From assembly GCA_009602735.1 (NCBI GenBank), contig WELA01008389.1, positions 91,672 through 150,411 of the forward strand: 58,740 nucleotides of DNA, read 5' to 3'. Made by a program: the position numbers and the translations under genes. This DNA comes from Mesotaenium endlicherianum. Lineage: Eukaryota; Streptophyta; Zygnematophyceae; Zygnematales; Mesotaeniaceae. The notes beneath the pieces were generated by a model, which was not told where the DNA came from, made no database searches, and saw only the letters and a program-made list of their open reading frames with translations. Positions 30,396 through 47,970 of the stretch are shown piece by piece. Positions within the stretch are counted from its first letter, which is position 1. The number at the start of each line of letters is the position of its first letter.

Positions 30396-32034
30396 CTCTG
30401 CAGTGGAGATTGTGCCTAAGCAATTTTGAATCATTATCTCCAAAGAAAAAATATATGAATGATCGAGGACAAAATAATTTCGTGGACTCCTTGGGAGGTG
30501 CTTAAGCTGGCTAAAGGAGCCATGTTGCCTCGGATTGGCTAGTACGTGCTAATTGATTAAGATTTAAACTGTAAGCACTTAGCTTTGCGTAAATTACAGA
30601 AGGCCACAAAATTTTGGTCGCATTCTTTTGTATGCTACCCACACACAAATACATATATATATATGAACATCGAGCTTTTTTGAGTGGTGATTTTGAGCAC
30701 ACCATTAAAGAAATGGTGTGCTCATCCCTTACAGAACGCTGTGGTGTTGAAATTGTTGCGCCAACCATTTTGATCCTGAAGAATATGGTCCACAGCTTTT
30801 TCCCTTTATTGCTCGTACTCACTTAAGAGTGGCCTCCTCTATGTGAGCATAATACTACTACAATGACTGGCGCTTAGCCATCATGAATCATGCAAGAACT
30901 TTTATACAAATATGCAGGATTGGAATCTGCTGCCCGAGTATTATAATCTAAGCTGTCTAATACAAAGAAACATAGCTCAAAATTGCCCATGTATAATTAA
31001 GGTGGTGGATACAAGGTCACATAGCGCCCTGAGGAGTTAAAAAGTCAACATTTCAACATAAGGTCATAGACCTCGACAGACTCTGCATCACCGACAGTGA
31101 TGGTTCACCGTCGATGGATACACAATGGCAGACGGGAACGGGATGGCACTGGATGGCACACTCACAAGACGTTCCGACGTGGACTTTGTAGCGGACCAGA
31201 TGGAACGACAGTGCATTCCAATGTTGAGTTGATGTCTATTTATGTTGATTGATGTCGATGAAGCTGTTATGAACAGTATATAGTGGAGTAGAGCAATCAG
31301 TTTTCGTAAATTATGGACCAAGACTAAGAGTAGTCTAATACGCGACGGTGATCCACTCTGATCGTGCATTGTGGGGGGCATTGTAAGTCGTAATGCAGAT
31401 GATTCGGAGGGAAGTCGTTGATAGGTATATCCACAGAGTTCCTAACTAGCTCTTTCTACCAAACTTCGTTCTCGAACAAAAATGGAGCTGACTAATTATT
31501 CAACAATGAAGGCTCAAAATGAGATGGAAATTCCTGAGTGCTCGATTGAGGTGAGAAATTTCTGGTCTGCTTTTATAGATGGCCTTGTATGGTAAGAGCT
31601 TGAGTTGTAGATGTTTCTGCGGCTGGCTATAGAATGTAGCCTGTCAATTCGTGCTCCTAGGATCACCATGCATAATAAATATACTGCTGTGCGTAGATGT
31701 TAGAGCGTGACGAGCAATCCACCAATTTTAGATGTGCTTAAAATCCTTCAGGGCTAAATGGGTTTGTACCTGAGAAGTATAGAAGGCCTTGAGCTGGCTA
31801 TTGAGTCTGTGGCGCCTGCAAGGCAAAGCTTGAAGGCAAGATGACTGCACAATATAAGAACAGCGATAAAAATGAACGTCTCGCTGCACACCTCATTAGC
31901 AGTGATTAGACCACGTAGTATGATTTTTAAGCTTTACAGTGTTCAAGTTCCATTGACCTTCATGCTCTTGAGCTCCTCTTGCAATTTCATAAACTCTACC
32001 ACGCGTCGTGTCACTGTGACAGGCTGGTGATGAA
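30396..32034. other. Intergenic region, GCR1 / F-box gene
   Basis: AT-leaning 1.6-kb interval holding the GCR1 3' end and the F-box gene promoter. I see no exon, transposon or RNA gene that I can support. A short (TA)n tract lies near 30653-30664. Confidence 0.45.
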
Positions 32035-33766
32035 ATGGCACGAGCATTGGTGAACATTTTAGATCTGCCGGATGGAATCCTGGAGAGCATCCTGCTGTCT
32101 GTGACCCTCATTCCTGATGCTGAAAGTCGTGAAGAGGTTGTCTCCATGCCTCAAGTCAGGCGCTTGAGCAGCGTGTGCACCAAGTGGCGCAGTGCGCTGC
32201 TCTCCAGTTGCAAGCGCGCTTCCTGTAGGTGTGGGGAAGATGCTGATGGGGCGCTCCACGAGCTGCGCAGCCTGAGGAATGTGACACACGCCTCAGTCGA
32301 TGAAGTGTTTGTAGACGCCGGATTTCTGAATGTGCTGGCCACGGGGTTCCCTCTTCTCACGTCCTTCAGTCTGACATTCAAGGGCAATCACAAGGTTCTG
32401 GACAACCTGTCGTCGTTTCTATCTCTCAAGGTCGACATCCAGGAGTTGCATCTGGACTTCAAGTATTCCAGGTGTTTCTCTTATGATGACAACAGCTGGC
32501 CTCTCTATCGGAAGGCTCTGGAGGACTTGGACTTCTCCAAGCAGGTGCAACTGGCGAGGCTGACGCTCTGCTACGACAAGCTCTCTTTCCCTTTCGGAGT
32601 CCTTGACGACCATTGCTTCCCTATCAGCCCCACGCTTGCCCAGCTGGCGAGCCTTCGGGAGCTCTGCATCAGGCTGGGTGCCCCCTTTGCACCTCTGCCC
32701 CTGTGGCTGGCCGAGCACCCTGCGTTCTTTGGCTTGAGGGTGGATCCGTTCGGCTCATCCCTCTTACTTGTTCCACTCATGAACTCCATGCGCTCCTCGA
32801 CGCGCCTCAGAGAGCTCAGCTTTCTTCATGTTAAGGTAGCGCATCAAAAAAACAATAGACTGCTCTAGTAGCACGCCTCTTTGACATGCACAGCTCTACA
32901 ACAATATTAAGCACGCTCTTCTGAAAGCTCGGCACACTCTCACTTTTACGACATGTCAGAGCTCTGAGCCCTTGATCCATTCCTGACGACTGACAGACAT
33001 TCGTAACTCGTCGCGTCTGCTGATTCTTCTGCAGTATGGTCTCTGGGAGATGGACCTGGCATCCAGGCTGAGCCATCTCACGTCTCTACAGCTTCACTGG
33101 GACGACGATTTCGGATTTGGGGCGTTCTGCACGCAGGGCTTGCTGCTGCTAAGCTCCACTCTACGGAAGCTGGACATGTCTTGCGATGCCATCCCCGAGA
33201 ACGCGAGGCTCTTGCCCCTCCTGGAGGACCTCACTCTGGAGGTCACGAGAGCCATCCAGCCCGACTATTTTGCGTTCACACCCAACCTCCGCGAGCTGCG
33301 CATGACTTTCACCAAGGAGGTGGCCCATCCTCACCTACAGTACCTCGCTCGGCTGACGTCCCTGTCCCTGGACCTGCGTGACCTGTCCCTTAACCCGCGT
33401 GACAGCGACAACGACGCCCAGATACCAGAGGAGCCCGTGTGGCACATCTGCGGGGCGCATACGCGCAGGCTGCAGATGCTCCTGCTGCGCACCTGTAAGC
33501 TGCTCCCCCTCGTAGACGGCCTGCTCAACCTGGATCGCAACGTGGCGGTATCCCTGCGCTGCAGATGCGAGAGGTACGATGGGCCCTGGTACTCGAGCTA
33601 TGCAGAGTATGCTGCCGCCCAGGGGGGGAGCCCCTGCCGCAGGCTGCCACTTGGCAGTGCCAGGCAGCTGTTCAAAGACACCAGGCGCCCAGTCCTTGGG
33701 CCTCCTGCTCCAGGCCCATGCAGCATGTGCCCCTTTACCTCCTCCAGGGGCATGGATGTGACCTAA
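32035..33766 (+). CDS. F-box-like Leu-rich protein
   Basis: Two exons, 32035-32835 and 33035-33766, GT-AG and in phase, giving 510 residues. The N-terminus (ILDLPDGILESILLSV ... VRRLSSVCTKWRSALLSS) resembles an F-box, which would dock on SKP1 in an SCF ubiquitin ligase. The rest is rich in Leu-x-x-Leu segments (e.g. LLSSTLRKLDMS, LPLLEDLTLEV, LARLTSLSLDLRDL), like an irregular LRR domain used for substrate binding. The C-terminus has a conserved tail, QLFKDTRRPVLGPPAPGPCS. Two damaged relatives on the minus strand at 50-53 kb show that this is a local multicopy family. No named orthologue recognised; the F-box call rests on pattern resemblance. The ATG at 32035 has a good context and sits just ahead of the F-box-like block. 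Confidence 0.75.
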
Positions 33767-35544
33767 TGAAGCTTGTTATGTAAGAAGGCCTTGCCTGTGG
33801 AGTTCCTTTGCTGGGCCGCGGAGTGTCGACTGCGTCGCTGAGGAGCCAGGCAGTCAGAGGTGAGGAGGCGGGTGCTCGAGCTGGAGACGTGCTATGTGAG
33901 TAATTAGAGTCTCTGGTGCTGCGGTACGGCCCAGGCTGCTCTTCCGCCGTTTTTGGTGTGGCGCCGCATGCTAGTGTTGCAGCTCCTTTAACTGCTCGCA
34001 GTCGTGACGCTACTTGGAGGAAGCTGATCTGAAGTCCTTTCTCGAAACGTTGAGAGCTGGAAGTAACAGGCAGGTCAATATGACATCAAGCCATGCTGGA
34101 CAGAACCCTTTAAAAATCCATGATGGCGCACCCTTTAGGGCCCTGGCCACTTCTAAATTGTAGAAATTTCATTAGGAAGAGGGCAGCTGCTGGACTTGGC
34201 AGACTAGCTGCACTATTGGTCGGCATGCTCCCCATGCGAGCCCCAAGTACTACAAAGTTTTCACATGCCAAGTGAGAAGTACTTGGCAAAGAGCTCGCGC
34301 TTTTGTTATGCTCTTCCACAATGCATAGGGCAGCTCTTGACAAGGCTGGGCACTGCGTCGTAGAACAACCAACATAGTACATCATTTCTGGATTAAAAAA
34401 AAGACAAAAACATCGACTGAGCTGTGCCACCTGTTGCAAGAAAGGGCCCATTGGCAGCCAGCAACTGCAACTTGGCAGTCATCACCTCCCAAAGCAGAAA
34501 ACTTTCTGTTGGTAGACATTTGTAGGGATTTGGTGGTACATGCCATACATGTGAGGCGAGAGTTCTTGTTGACCTTTCTAATGGCGCCATCCATGGTCCC
34601 TCAAACCACATATGATACCAAATTAAAAAAAAGCACACCCGTGACGTCCAAGAAAGCCCTTAGCCCGCAACATCCACACGCGTAGCCTAGATCAGGGGCA
34701 CACAAATGTGTGAGCCTACGCCTTCTCCACTCTCCTTCACCTCCAGGGGGGCCCTTCGCATGATCCATGCTCGCAACGAGACACAAGTTGACCGCCTCGA
34801 GTCTTGAACCTCTCAAACTTGGAGCCCTCACGTTGACACCACCTTGGGCCAGCAATGGGGTACGACGGTGCTCACCACTGCGCCACAACGAGCACACAGG
34901 TGGCACACACAGGGGCACATAGGCCCGCCAGGAGTCAGAGTCAGACACAAGGGAGGTCGAGAAGGTGGAGGCGCACAAGGCGCCGGCAAACCTACTGGGA
35001 CCAAGAGCGTCGGGCAGTAGCACGCTGAGAGCAGGCAGCTCGCGCGCGACGCACGAGCAATCGCCAGATCCTCTCCAGTTCAAGTTTGAAGACATAAAGT
35101 TTCGGGTTTCGGACGGGAATCTGGTCTGGCGTTACGGTGCACGGATTCGTGTCAGGGTTCAGAGTGCAGACACACGCGTGCGCTCGCTCCCAGCTGCACA
35201 CCAGCTGTCCACTCAGCCACACCCAACCCTTGCAGAATGTCGTGTTGGTTCTGCAGCGGGTACCTGCGGGGGACGACGCGCACTCCGGGAAAGAAGAGGT
35301 TGTTGCAGAGTGCGTGATGGCAGATGCCTGCGGGGCGCCCAGATCCGCATGCTCTCATAATTGCCCATGGCTCAGCCAGGAGAGGGTCGGCCTTAAACAC
35401 CTCTCTCCAGCTCCGGCACCCCTCTAGTCCTCCCCCCCCCCCTCCACCCCCTGCCCCAAACGGGCGGGCCCAGGTGGGGAGAGGAAGCTTTGCAACCCGG
35501 CCAATTTGAAAGAGCCTGGAGGGCGAGCAGGCGGTGCAGCAGGG
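33767..35544. other. Convergent intergenic region with SINE-like element
   Basis: Between the F-box gene stop and the Smr gene stop. Apart from the candidate SINE at 34619-34892 I see no gene. A small GC-rich stretch starts around 34.9 kb. Confidence 0.45.
34619..34892 (-). repeat. Candidate tRNA-derived SINE
   Basis: Read on the minus strand, TGGCGCAGTGGTGAGCACC (34885-34867) matches an RNA polymerase III A box, and GGTTCAAGACTC (34810-34799) is a near match to a B box, in the right order. The T arm does not fold cleanly and the A-B distance is long, so this is not an intact tRNA. About 170 bp further on the strand has a T-rich run (TTTTTTTTAATTT at about 34631-34619), which could be a SINE tail or a pol III terminator. 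No target-site duplication was found. Confidence 0.35.
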
Positions 35545-41373
<5,829 letters not shown>

Positions 41374-43848
41374 CTCAGAGACAAGCTGGCACGCAGTTAA
41401 AGAGGTTTGATACTCTTCTAGACCATAATCCGTTCGTAATTTGATTGGTACTTTTCAAGTCGAGCTGAGCAATGCGGATGCTACACACGTTGATTTGGGG
41501 CCTAGTAAGATGAGCGTTAAGCACAGTCAGCCAGTAACCTTGACTTCTTCATCGAAGATACCTTTTTTTTGTAAATAGACCAAGCACTCAATAGTAAGTT
41601 GCAATCTCTAAGGACCTAGTAATTTTACACCCCCATCGAAGAAGGCCCCTAATTTGGCATCCAGGAATGTGAAGGTGAGTGTGTGATGAGTGGCACTTGC
41701 GAGACGTGGACTTCCTGCTTCACTGAAAGGGCGACCACGAAGTTCTACGATGCAGGGGGGTGCTCGTACTTAGCGCCATTTGGCTCAAATATGAGGCGCG
41801 CTGAAGGGACGCATTGCAGTCCTGGCCAGAGTCTCGACGGCAGCTTGACGGGCTTCATTTGTACTTGGACATGGCAATCACTGTTAGGCACTGGTAAGCA
41901 CGACGTCCAGGTGAGGACGGGCGTCGAAATTGGTCGAACCCAGTTGAAACGGGGTGTACGGCAAGGCAATGGCAGGTCGACTTGAGCACAAGGTGGACTT
42001 GAAACGGTACCTCCTTGTCGTGCACGGTCGTGCCTGCTTTCTTCAAACTTGGTGAAGTTCATCCAAATTTGTCAATTGCGTCTTTCATTCGGCTTCTCCG
42101 GTGTTCTCCGGGCATTGAGCCCACTTCACCCAATTTTGGGTGCACCTTGACTCGCAACCACCTGCAACATCCAGCAACATCAGCTTTCTCTCCGCAAAGA
42201 GGCCGTAATATGATCGGCTTTTGTTGTCGTATCGTGGATGTTAAAAGTCTTGCACACATGCAAATCAGCTTCAAAGTGTGTGCACTGTTCGTAAGCATAA
42301 AAATTTCGCAGTTTATATTGTATTTTGACATGAACGAAGATGCAGTAATAATAAGAACAAGTTTCTATATTATGGAGCCTGTTCAAGGAGTGGCAGTGGC
42401 ACGCAATCTTAAAATCCACCAGTTTCTGGTTTCAAGCGTTCTTAAGGTTGTGCGCTTGCAGCCGGCATTGGCCGTCATTGTGACGCACCAACACTATCGC
42501 ATACGCCAATTGGCGACATGTAACTTCACGTAGTTCAGGCCTGGCCCTAAATCCAACTAAACCGACGCAGATTGTCAGGGCGAAATTGGCGCAAAAATGT
42601 GAAATCGATGATTTTGAACAAGTTGAAGCTTTCAAGTCCAGCATCTGAACGTCGATATCGGATTTTTTGTAATTTGCAGATTCTACGTGTTCTAGGAAAA
42701 TGGTTCTGCACGCGAAGAACCACGAAGTACCATGCCCTCCAGTCAGTGCCTTCACTCACCTTCACTAGCTGACAGAGTGGCCACACTTCGGAAGAGCTAT
42801 GTGCAGGGGGACCTTCCGTGCAAGCGAGAGCCATTCAGGACTAGTGCAGTCAAGTGCAGTAGTTTACCCTTCGACCGTGGCATTATGACTTCGTGAAGTG
42901 CAGCTGGAGCTGGACTGAAGATTCGTCCCACTTGAGGTAAGATAACTTTCTCTGCCTCCAATGGCCGTCGTGTAGGGCTGTTTCCAATGGCCGTCGTGTA
43001 GAAGGCCTCTGTTTGGCCAATTAAGAACAAGCAATTCGAAACGCTTTTGACAACCTGGGGTTTTAAGGATAAATGACACAAAGAGGCATATTGTGATTTG
43101 TTAAAGAAGGAAGGTGCCCGTTCACGCTTGCAGATTAGCAAAAGCGGGTTGATAAAAAGGCAATCAGGCGAAAATTGGATTGTGACAGTCGTACTAGGGG
43201 ACATAAGCTGGTCGACTCGGTATCAAATGTTGCACCTGGTATGTACCTGGTCAAGACGTGGTTCTCCATTCGCTAGCAATCAAGCTAGTTTCGAAGTTTT
43301 ACCCCTTCACTCCTGCTCGTCTGACAGCTCCCAAACCTGCAGGGTCCATCTGGGTAGGCCTTTTGTGACCTAGAGAGATGCCATGCTCTGAGAATTCGAT
43401 TAAGCTTGTATGCGACAATAGAAGCCATGCAGGAAAAGTTGGAGCTTGCCTCATCCTGACTCCCGGTGGGTGTCTGCTGAACTTTCAGTAGCTGCAGAGT
43501 CGGGCCCCAGCCTTCAAGAGTCATCAGCAGCAGTATATGATTTTCACTTTCTGCATACATAAAAATCAGAATACGTTGTGAACTTCTGGTTGGTTGGATA
43601 TACGCGTTTTTTTCTTTTCCTTTTTTATTTTCTTTGAAAAATACACGAATAGATAAGGTGTGTGATTCTACAACCCATGCCAATGCGCCACCTAGCCATG
43701 TCATAGCAGGCCTAGTCGCTCAAGTTCAAAGATGATGGCCTTAAGGGACAGCTCCTCCCACGTATTTGAGCGTCCAACATCTGTTAATCTCTTCTTGTGC
43801 AGGCTCTCCGACGGGACGAGCAGCTGCCGCCCAGCACGATTGATCAGC
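41374..43848. other. Divergent intergenic region, Smr gene / S41 protease
   Basis: About 2.5 kb of near-neutral DNA that should contain both promoters and possibly a 5' exon of the Smr gene. No supported gene. An 18-bp direct repeat (CCAATGGCCGTCGTGTAG at 42958-42975 and 42984-43001) is the only clear structure. A possible splice acceptor (tcttcttgtgcag) ends at about 43801, just upstream of the protease start, hinting at a 5' UTR intron. Confidence 0.45.
42958..43001. repeat. 18-bp direct repeat, period 26
   Basis: Two identical 18-bp copies start 26 bp apart. Seen directly; no function assigned. Confidence 0.8.
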
Positions 43849-45951
43849 ATGGCGCTCCACATCTCGTTCCGCCACCTGGTGCTTGCCCTGGCCTGCCTGG
43901 CACACGCGGCGTCCACCATAGGCCCAGCTGGCGCAGCGAGGCACCCCCCTGGCGCAGGCCATCACCCTCCGGGGGTGGGCCACCATGAGACTCGGAGGGG
44001 CCATCACCCCCCGGGGACAGGTCATCACGCGACCAAGAAAGGCCATCACCCCCCCGGGGTGGGCCACCATCGCTATGGCGGCCCCCCACTCGCTCCCGCG
44101 CCGGCCCCTGGCGGCGCGCCACCTGCCATGCCCCCCAGCCCCTCGCCCCCCGCGGGCGGCAGCGACGCGTGCGCGCTCATCCCCACCTCGGCGCAGGACG
44201 GATCGCAGGCCGTGAGGGTCTCGGTGGCGCGCGCCTGCCTGAACTCGTTTCCCTACAACGCCACGCTGGCAGCCAACGTGCTGGACACAGTCAGCAAGTA
44301 CGTGGGCGGGGCGTACGCCTTTGAGAGCCTGGTGCGGCGCGAGCAGGACCCTCACCTCAGCGGCAGCGTGGACCTGCGCGCGAGCCTGGCGGCCGTCGCG
44401 GCCAGGGGCGACCGCGGCGAGTGGGCCACGGACCGGCAGTTCCAGCAGGCGGTGCACGACGTGCTGGCGTCCGCGTTCGACACGCACCTGCGCTACGAGA
44501 GCGGGTGCTACCAGACGTTCGCCTTCAGCCACGCCTTCCCCCTCCAGGCAACCCAGGAGGGCGGGCGCCAGGTCCTCAGGGTGGCCATCTATGCAGGCAC
44601 GCCCCCCCCGCCCCTCTTCCCCTTCCCTTTCCCCTCCCCCTCCCGCTCCCCCTCTCCCTCCGCCTCCAGGCTCCGCCTCAGCTCGCTCCTCCACCGGCCC
44701 TCTCTGACTGAGTTGTGCTCCTTTTACGTATCCTGCCTCTGCTGCTGCTGCTGCTGCCTCTTCTGCCGTCTCCGCCGCCGCTGCCTCTGCTGCCGCTGCC
44801 GCTGCTGTTTCCCTCCTGCAGCCCCTAGTTGAGCGCAAGCCAAGCTGATGAGGGGTTTCGGCTGCCGGCCAGCTGTCAGCGTAGTGCATCATCCCGCCCT
44901 CCCCGCCTGCCACCTGTGTCCCCCCCCCTCAGCCTGTCTGCCCGTCCTTCTCTGCCCGGCAGTTCGCGCTGCCCCTTCCCTCGTGCTGCTCTTCTGCCGT
45001 GCAGCCCCTAGTGGAGATGGGCCGCAGCATGTCGCGTCGTCAATGCGCTGCCGCTGCCGCTGCCTTCCAGCTGGCGTTTCTGTGCCGCTGGCCAAATACC
45101 GACGCTGGCCGGCCGGCTGCTGCTGCTGCGGCGGCTGCTCCTATCCAAATTCGCCGGGCCGCTATTTTCACGATCTGAAATCGTCCCGCTCTGCACCGTG
45201 CTGGTGCTGTGCTGGCGCTGCAGCCTACCAGGCAATCACGGACGCCACGGAGGACAGGCTGGACGTGCTTCTTGAGGAGTACGACGGCCTCGAGGTGGCG
45301 GCCATCGATGGCGTGGACGCCCTGGAGTACATCCAGCGCACATTCGTGGACGGCCCTGTGGGCGACGTGCGCGACGCCAGCACGCGCTTCAACGAGGCCC
45401 TGGGCACGCTGCGGGAGGACGACTCCTTCTCGCCCGGGGACTTTGCGGTGTCCGTTGTGCCGCCCGCCAAGAACCACACGTTGCTGCGCCTGCGCGGGTG
45501 AGTCGCGAGACCAGCCGACTAGCCGGCCGGGCAGGGCCCTGGCTCGCCCTCCTCCCGGGCCCGCTTGTGCTCGCAGGGCTTCGCAGCAGTGCCGCTCCTC
45601 GTGCGTCGCCCCGCCGCCAGCTTTCGGCTTTGCCGCTGGAGCCCCAGCTCTTGCCTCGTGCTCTCTTGCTCCTGCTGCTGCTTCCTGCGGCTCCTGTTGC
45701 TGCTCCTGCTCCTGCTCCTGCTGCTCCTCTTGCTGCTGCCGCGCCTGCTGCTTGCGCTCCCGTGAGAAGCCAGGCTGGGCTGGCCGGGGCCCGTCGGCCG
45801 CATGCGAGAGGGCACGCACGCTTCAGCAAGGGAGGGGCAGGGGCACAGATCGCTTAAGGGGAGGGCTGCTTGTTAGTCCCCATCGCGCCCGCTTTCTGCC
45901 CCCCCCCCCNNNNNNNNNNNNNNNNNNNNNNNNNNNNNNNNNNNNNNNNNN

Positions 45952-45999
<48 letters not shown>

Positions 46000-47937
46000 G
46001 CTGGCGATGCTAGCTCTCTCCCTGCATGGTGCTGCAGGGCTTCTCTGATGAAGCCCCCCCTGCCCCCCCTTGGCCTCGCTCACTTCTCGCCTCTGGGATT
46101 GCAGTGGGGGCCAGGGGGGGGAGGGCGAGGGAGTAGGGACAGAGAAGAGAGAGAAGAGCGACGGGGTTGGGGCGTTTGATGTTTTTCGGCTCTCTTCTTT
46201 TGGCGACAGCAGGGGGGGCCTCCTTGGGACCCGGCTGCAGAGCCCCACCCCAGCTGCTGCTGTTGCACCCTGCACCTGCTCCTGCTCCTGCTTCTGCTCC
46301 TGTCGTTGGAGCAGGAGGGCGCCCCCCCCCGCAAGGTGCTCGGCTGACAGCTGTGAACTTGCTGAATCACCTGTTGCCCGCCCCCCCTCCCCTTGCTGAC
46401 TTGTGAACCTGCCTCTTGCGCTGCTATCACCCCTGCCCCCAGAAGCTCCCCATAGCGGTTGCCTACCAGGCCCCCGCTCGCTTCCCTGGGCACACGCTGC
46501 CACGCCTCAGCCATGTGAGATTATCGTCTGACTGCTCCTTGCGGCCCTGCTGACCATCCCCCCTGCCCCCCCCCCCTCGCGGCGACGCCATGAGTCGGCC
46601 CCTGCAGGGAGGATGGCTCGGAGGAGGACGTGAACGTGCCTTACTTTGCGCTCTACCTGAGCTCTAACAGCTTCCAGGACGCCCCCAGCTTCTATCGCAC
46701 CAACTGCTTGCCGGCGTTCTCGTCGGGCTCGAAGTCCGCGCTTAACACCGCAAGAGGCGCCAGCTCAGCGGCCGGCGCGGGCGGCGGTGGGTCGGCGGCC
46801 GCCAGGAGGCGGGCGGTGAGTCTGGGGGCACGCGCGCGCTCCCCCACGTACCGCCTGCCCTCACGGGAGCAAGTGACAGCTGGCGCGCGTGCGAGCCCTC
46901 GCGATGTCGTCGAGCCACGCCAGGCGGGCGACGGCGACTTGTACTTCCCGGTACGTCCGTACGAGCGCATGTCCGCATGCACGCGTGCATGCTCCCCCGC
47001 TGTCGCATGTCCCGGCTGCCCCTCGCGTTGCCCCTGTGCGCGCGTGCTTGCAGCCTGCAGTGCAGGGGGTGCCACCTGGCGCGTGTGTGGATGATGCGTG
47101 GCGGCGGATCCACCTCCGCCGGCAGCCCTGGCTGTGTCTCTCTGGGTGGCAAGGCGTCCGGTACATTGGCCGCAAGAGTATGAAGAGAAGGTGGCAGAAG
47201 GGGAGGGAGAGACAGGGAGGGAGGGTGAGGAGGATCTGGAAGCCAGGTTGGGGGTAGAGGGAGGGGGAGGAAGAGACTGGAGGAAGGAGCGAGCATTTAT
47301 GGGAGAAATAGAAGGGGGGGGGGGGAGGGTGATGTCGCGAGCAGCCTGGTCAACATCGGCTCTGAAAGTGTGCCAAGTGTCACATGCAGGATGAGTCAAA
47401 CTGGTGGTGGTTCTGTGTGCTGCCTGCCTGTGCCTGCGCAGACGGACGATCTGGGCAACAGCACGGCCGTCATTCAGATCCCCGACTTCATCGGAGTCCC
47501 GGGAGTGGTGGACGCCGACAAGTGGGCTTCCGAGTTTGTGAGCTCCATCAGACGGCTAAAGTGAGACCTCCTCCCTTTTGGCCTCTGCCCATGATCCTCC
47601 CCCTGCCAGGCTGCAGGCTGCTGACATGCGCTCTAAGCTCGTGTAGCTGTCGTAATAAGCTCTTGGACCTGACTTGCCTGCGCCTTCTATCTGTTTCCGT
47701 AAGGTTCTGAATGCATTTGTGCACTTCTTTGACCGTATTTATTACACACACACACACACACACATACACACAGAGAGAGAGAGAGAGAGGGGGGGGGGGG
47801 GGGAGGGGATTGTGCAGGTGAAGTGCGAGTACAGCATGGCGGCGTTCAGCACGGGCGAGCGGAGGCGGCGCACCAAGGGCGACCGGCGCAGCACCGAGAT
47901 CTCGCTCGTCATCCNCTCTTCCTCCTGACCAAGGTCG

Positions 47938-47970
<33 letters not shown>

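Noticed and set aside
34796..34892. Functional tRNA gene
   Set aside because: A and B boxes are present, but the acceptor and T stems do not pair and the spacing is too long.
43732..43848. Earlier in-frame ATG for the protease
   Set aside because: It would bury the signal peptide about 39 residues inside the protein; the ATG at 43849 begins it exactly.
47818..47914. Treating this segment as an exon of the S41 protease
   Set aside because: It would break the phase to exon 7 and its sequence belongs to RRP41.
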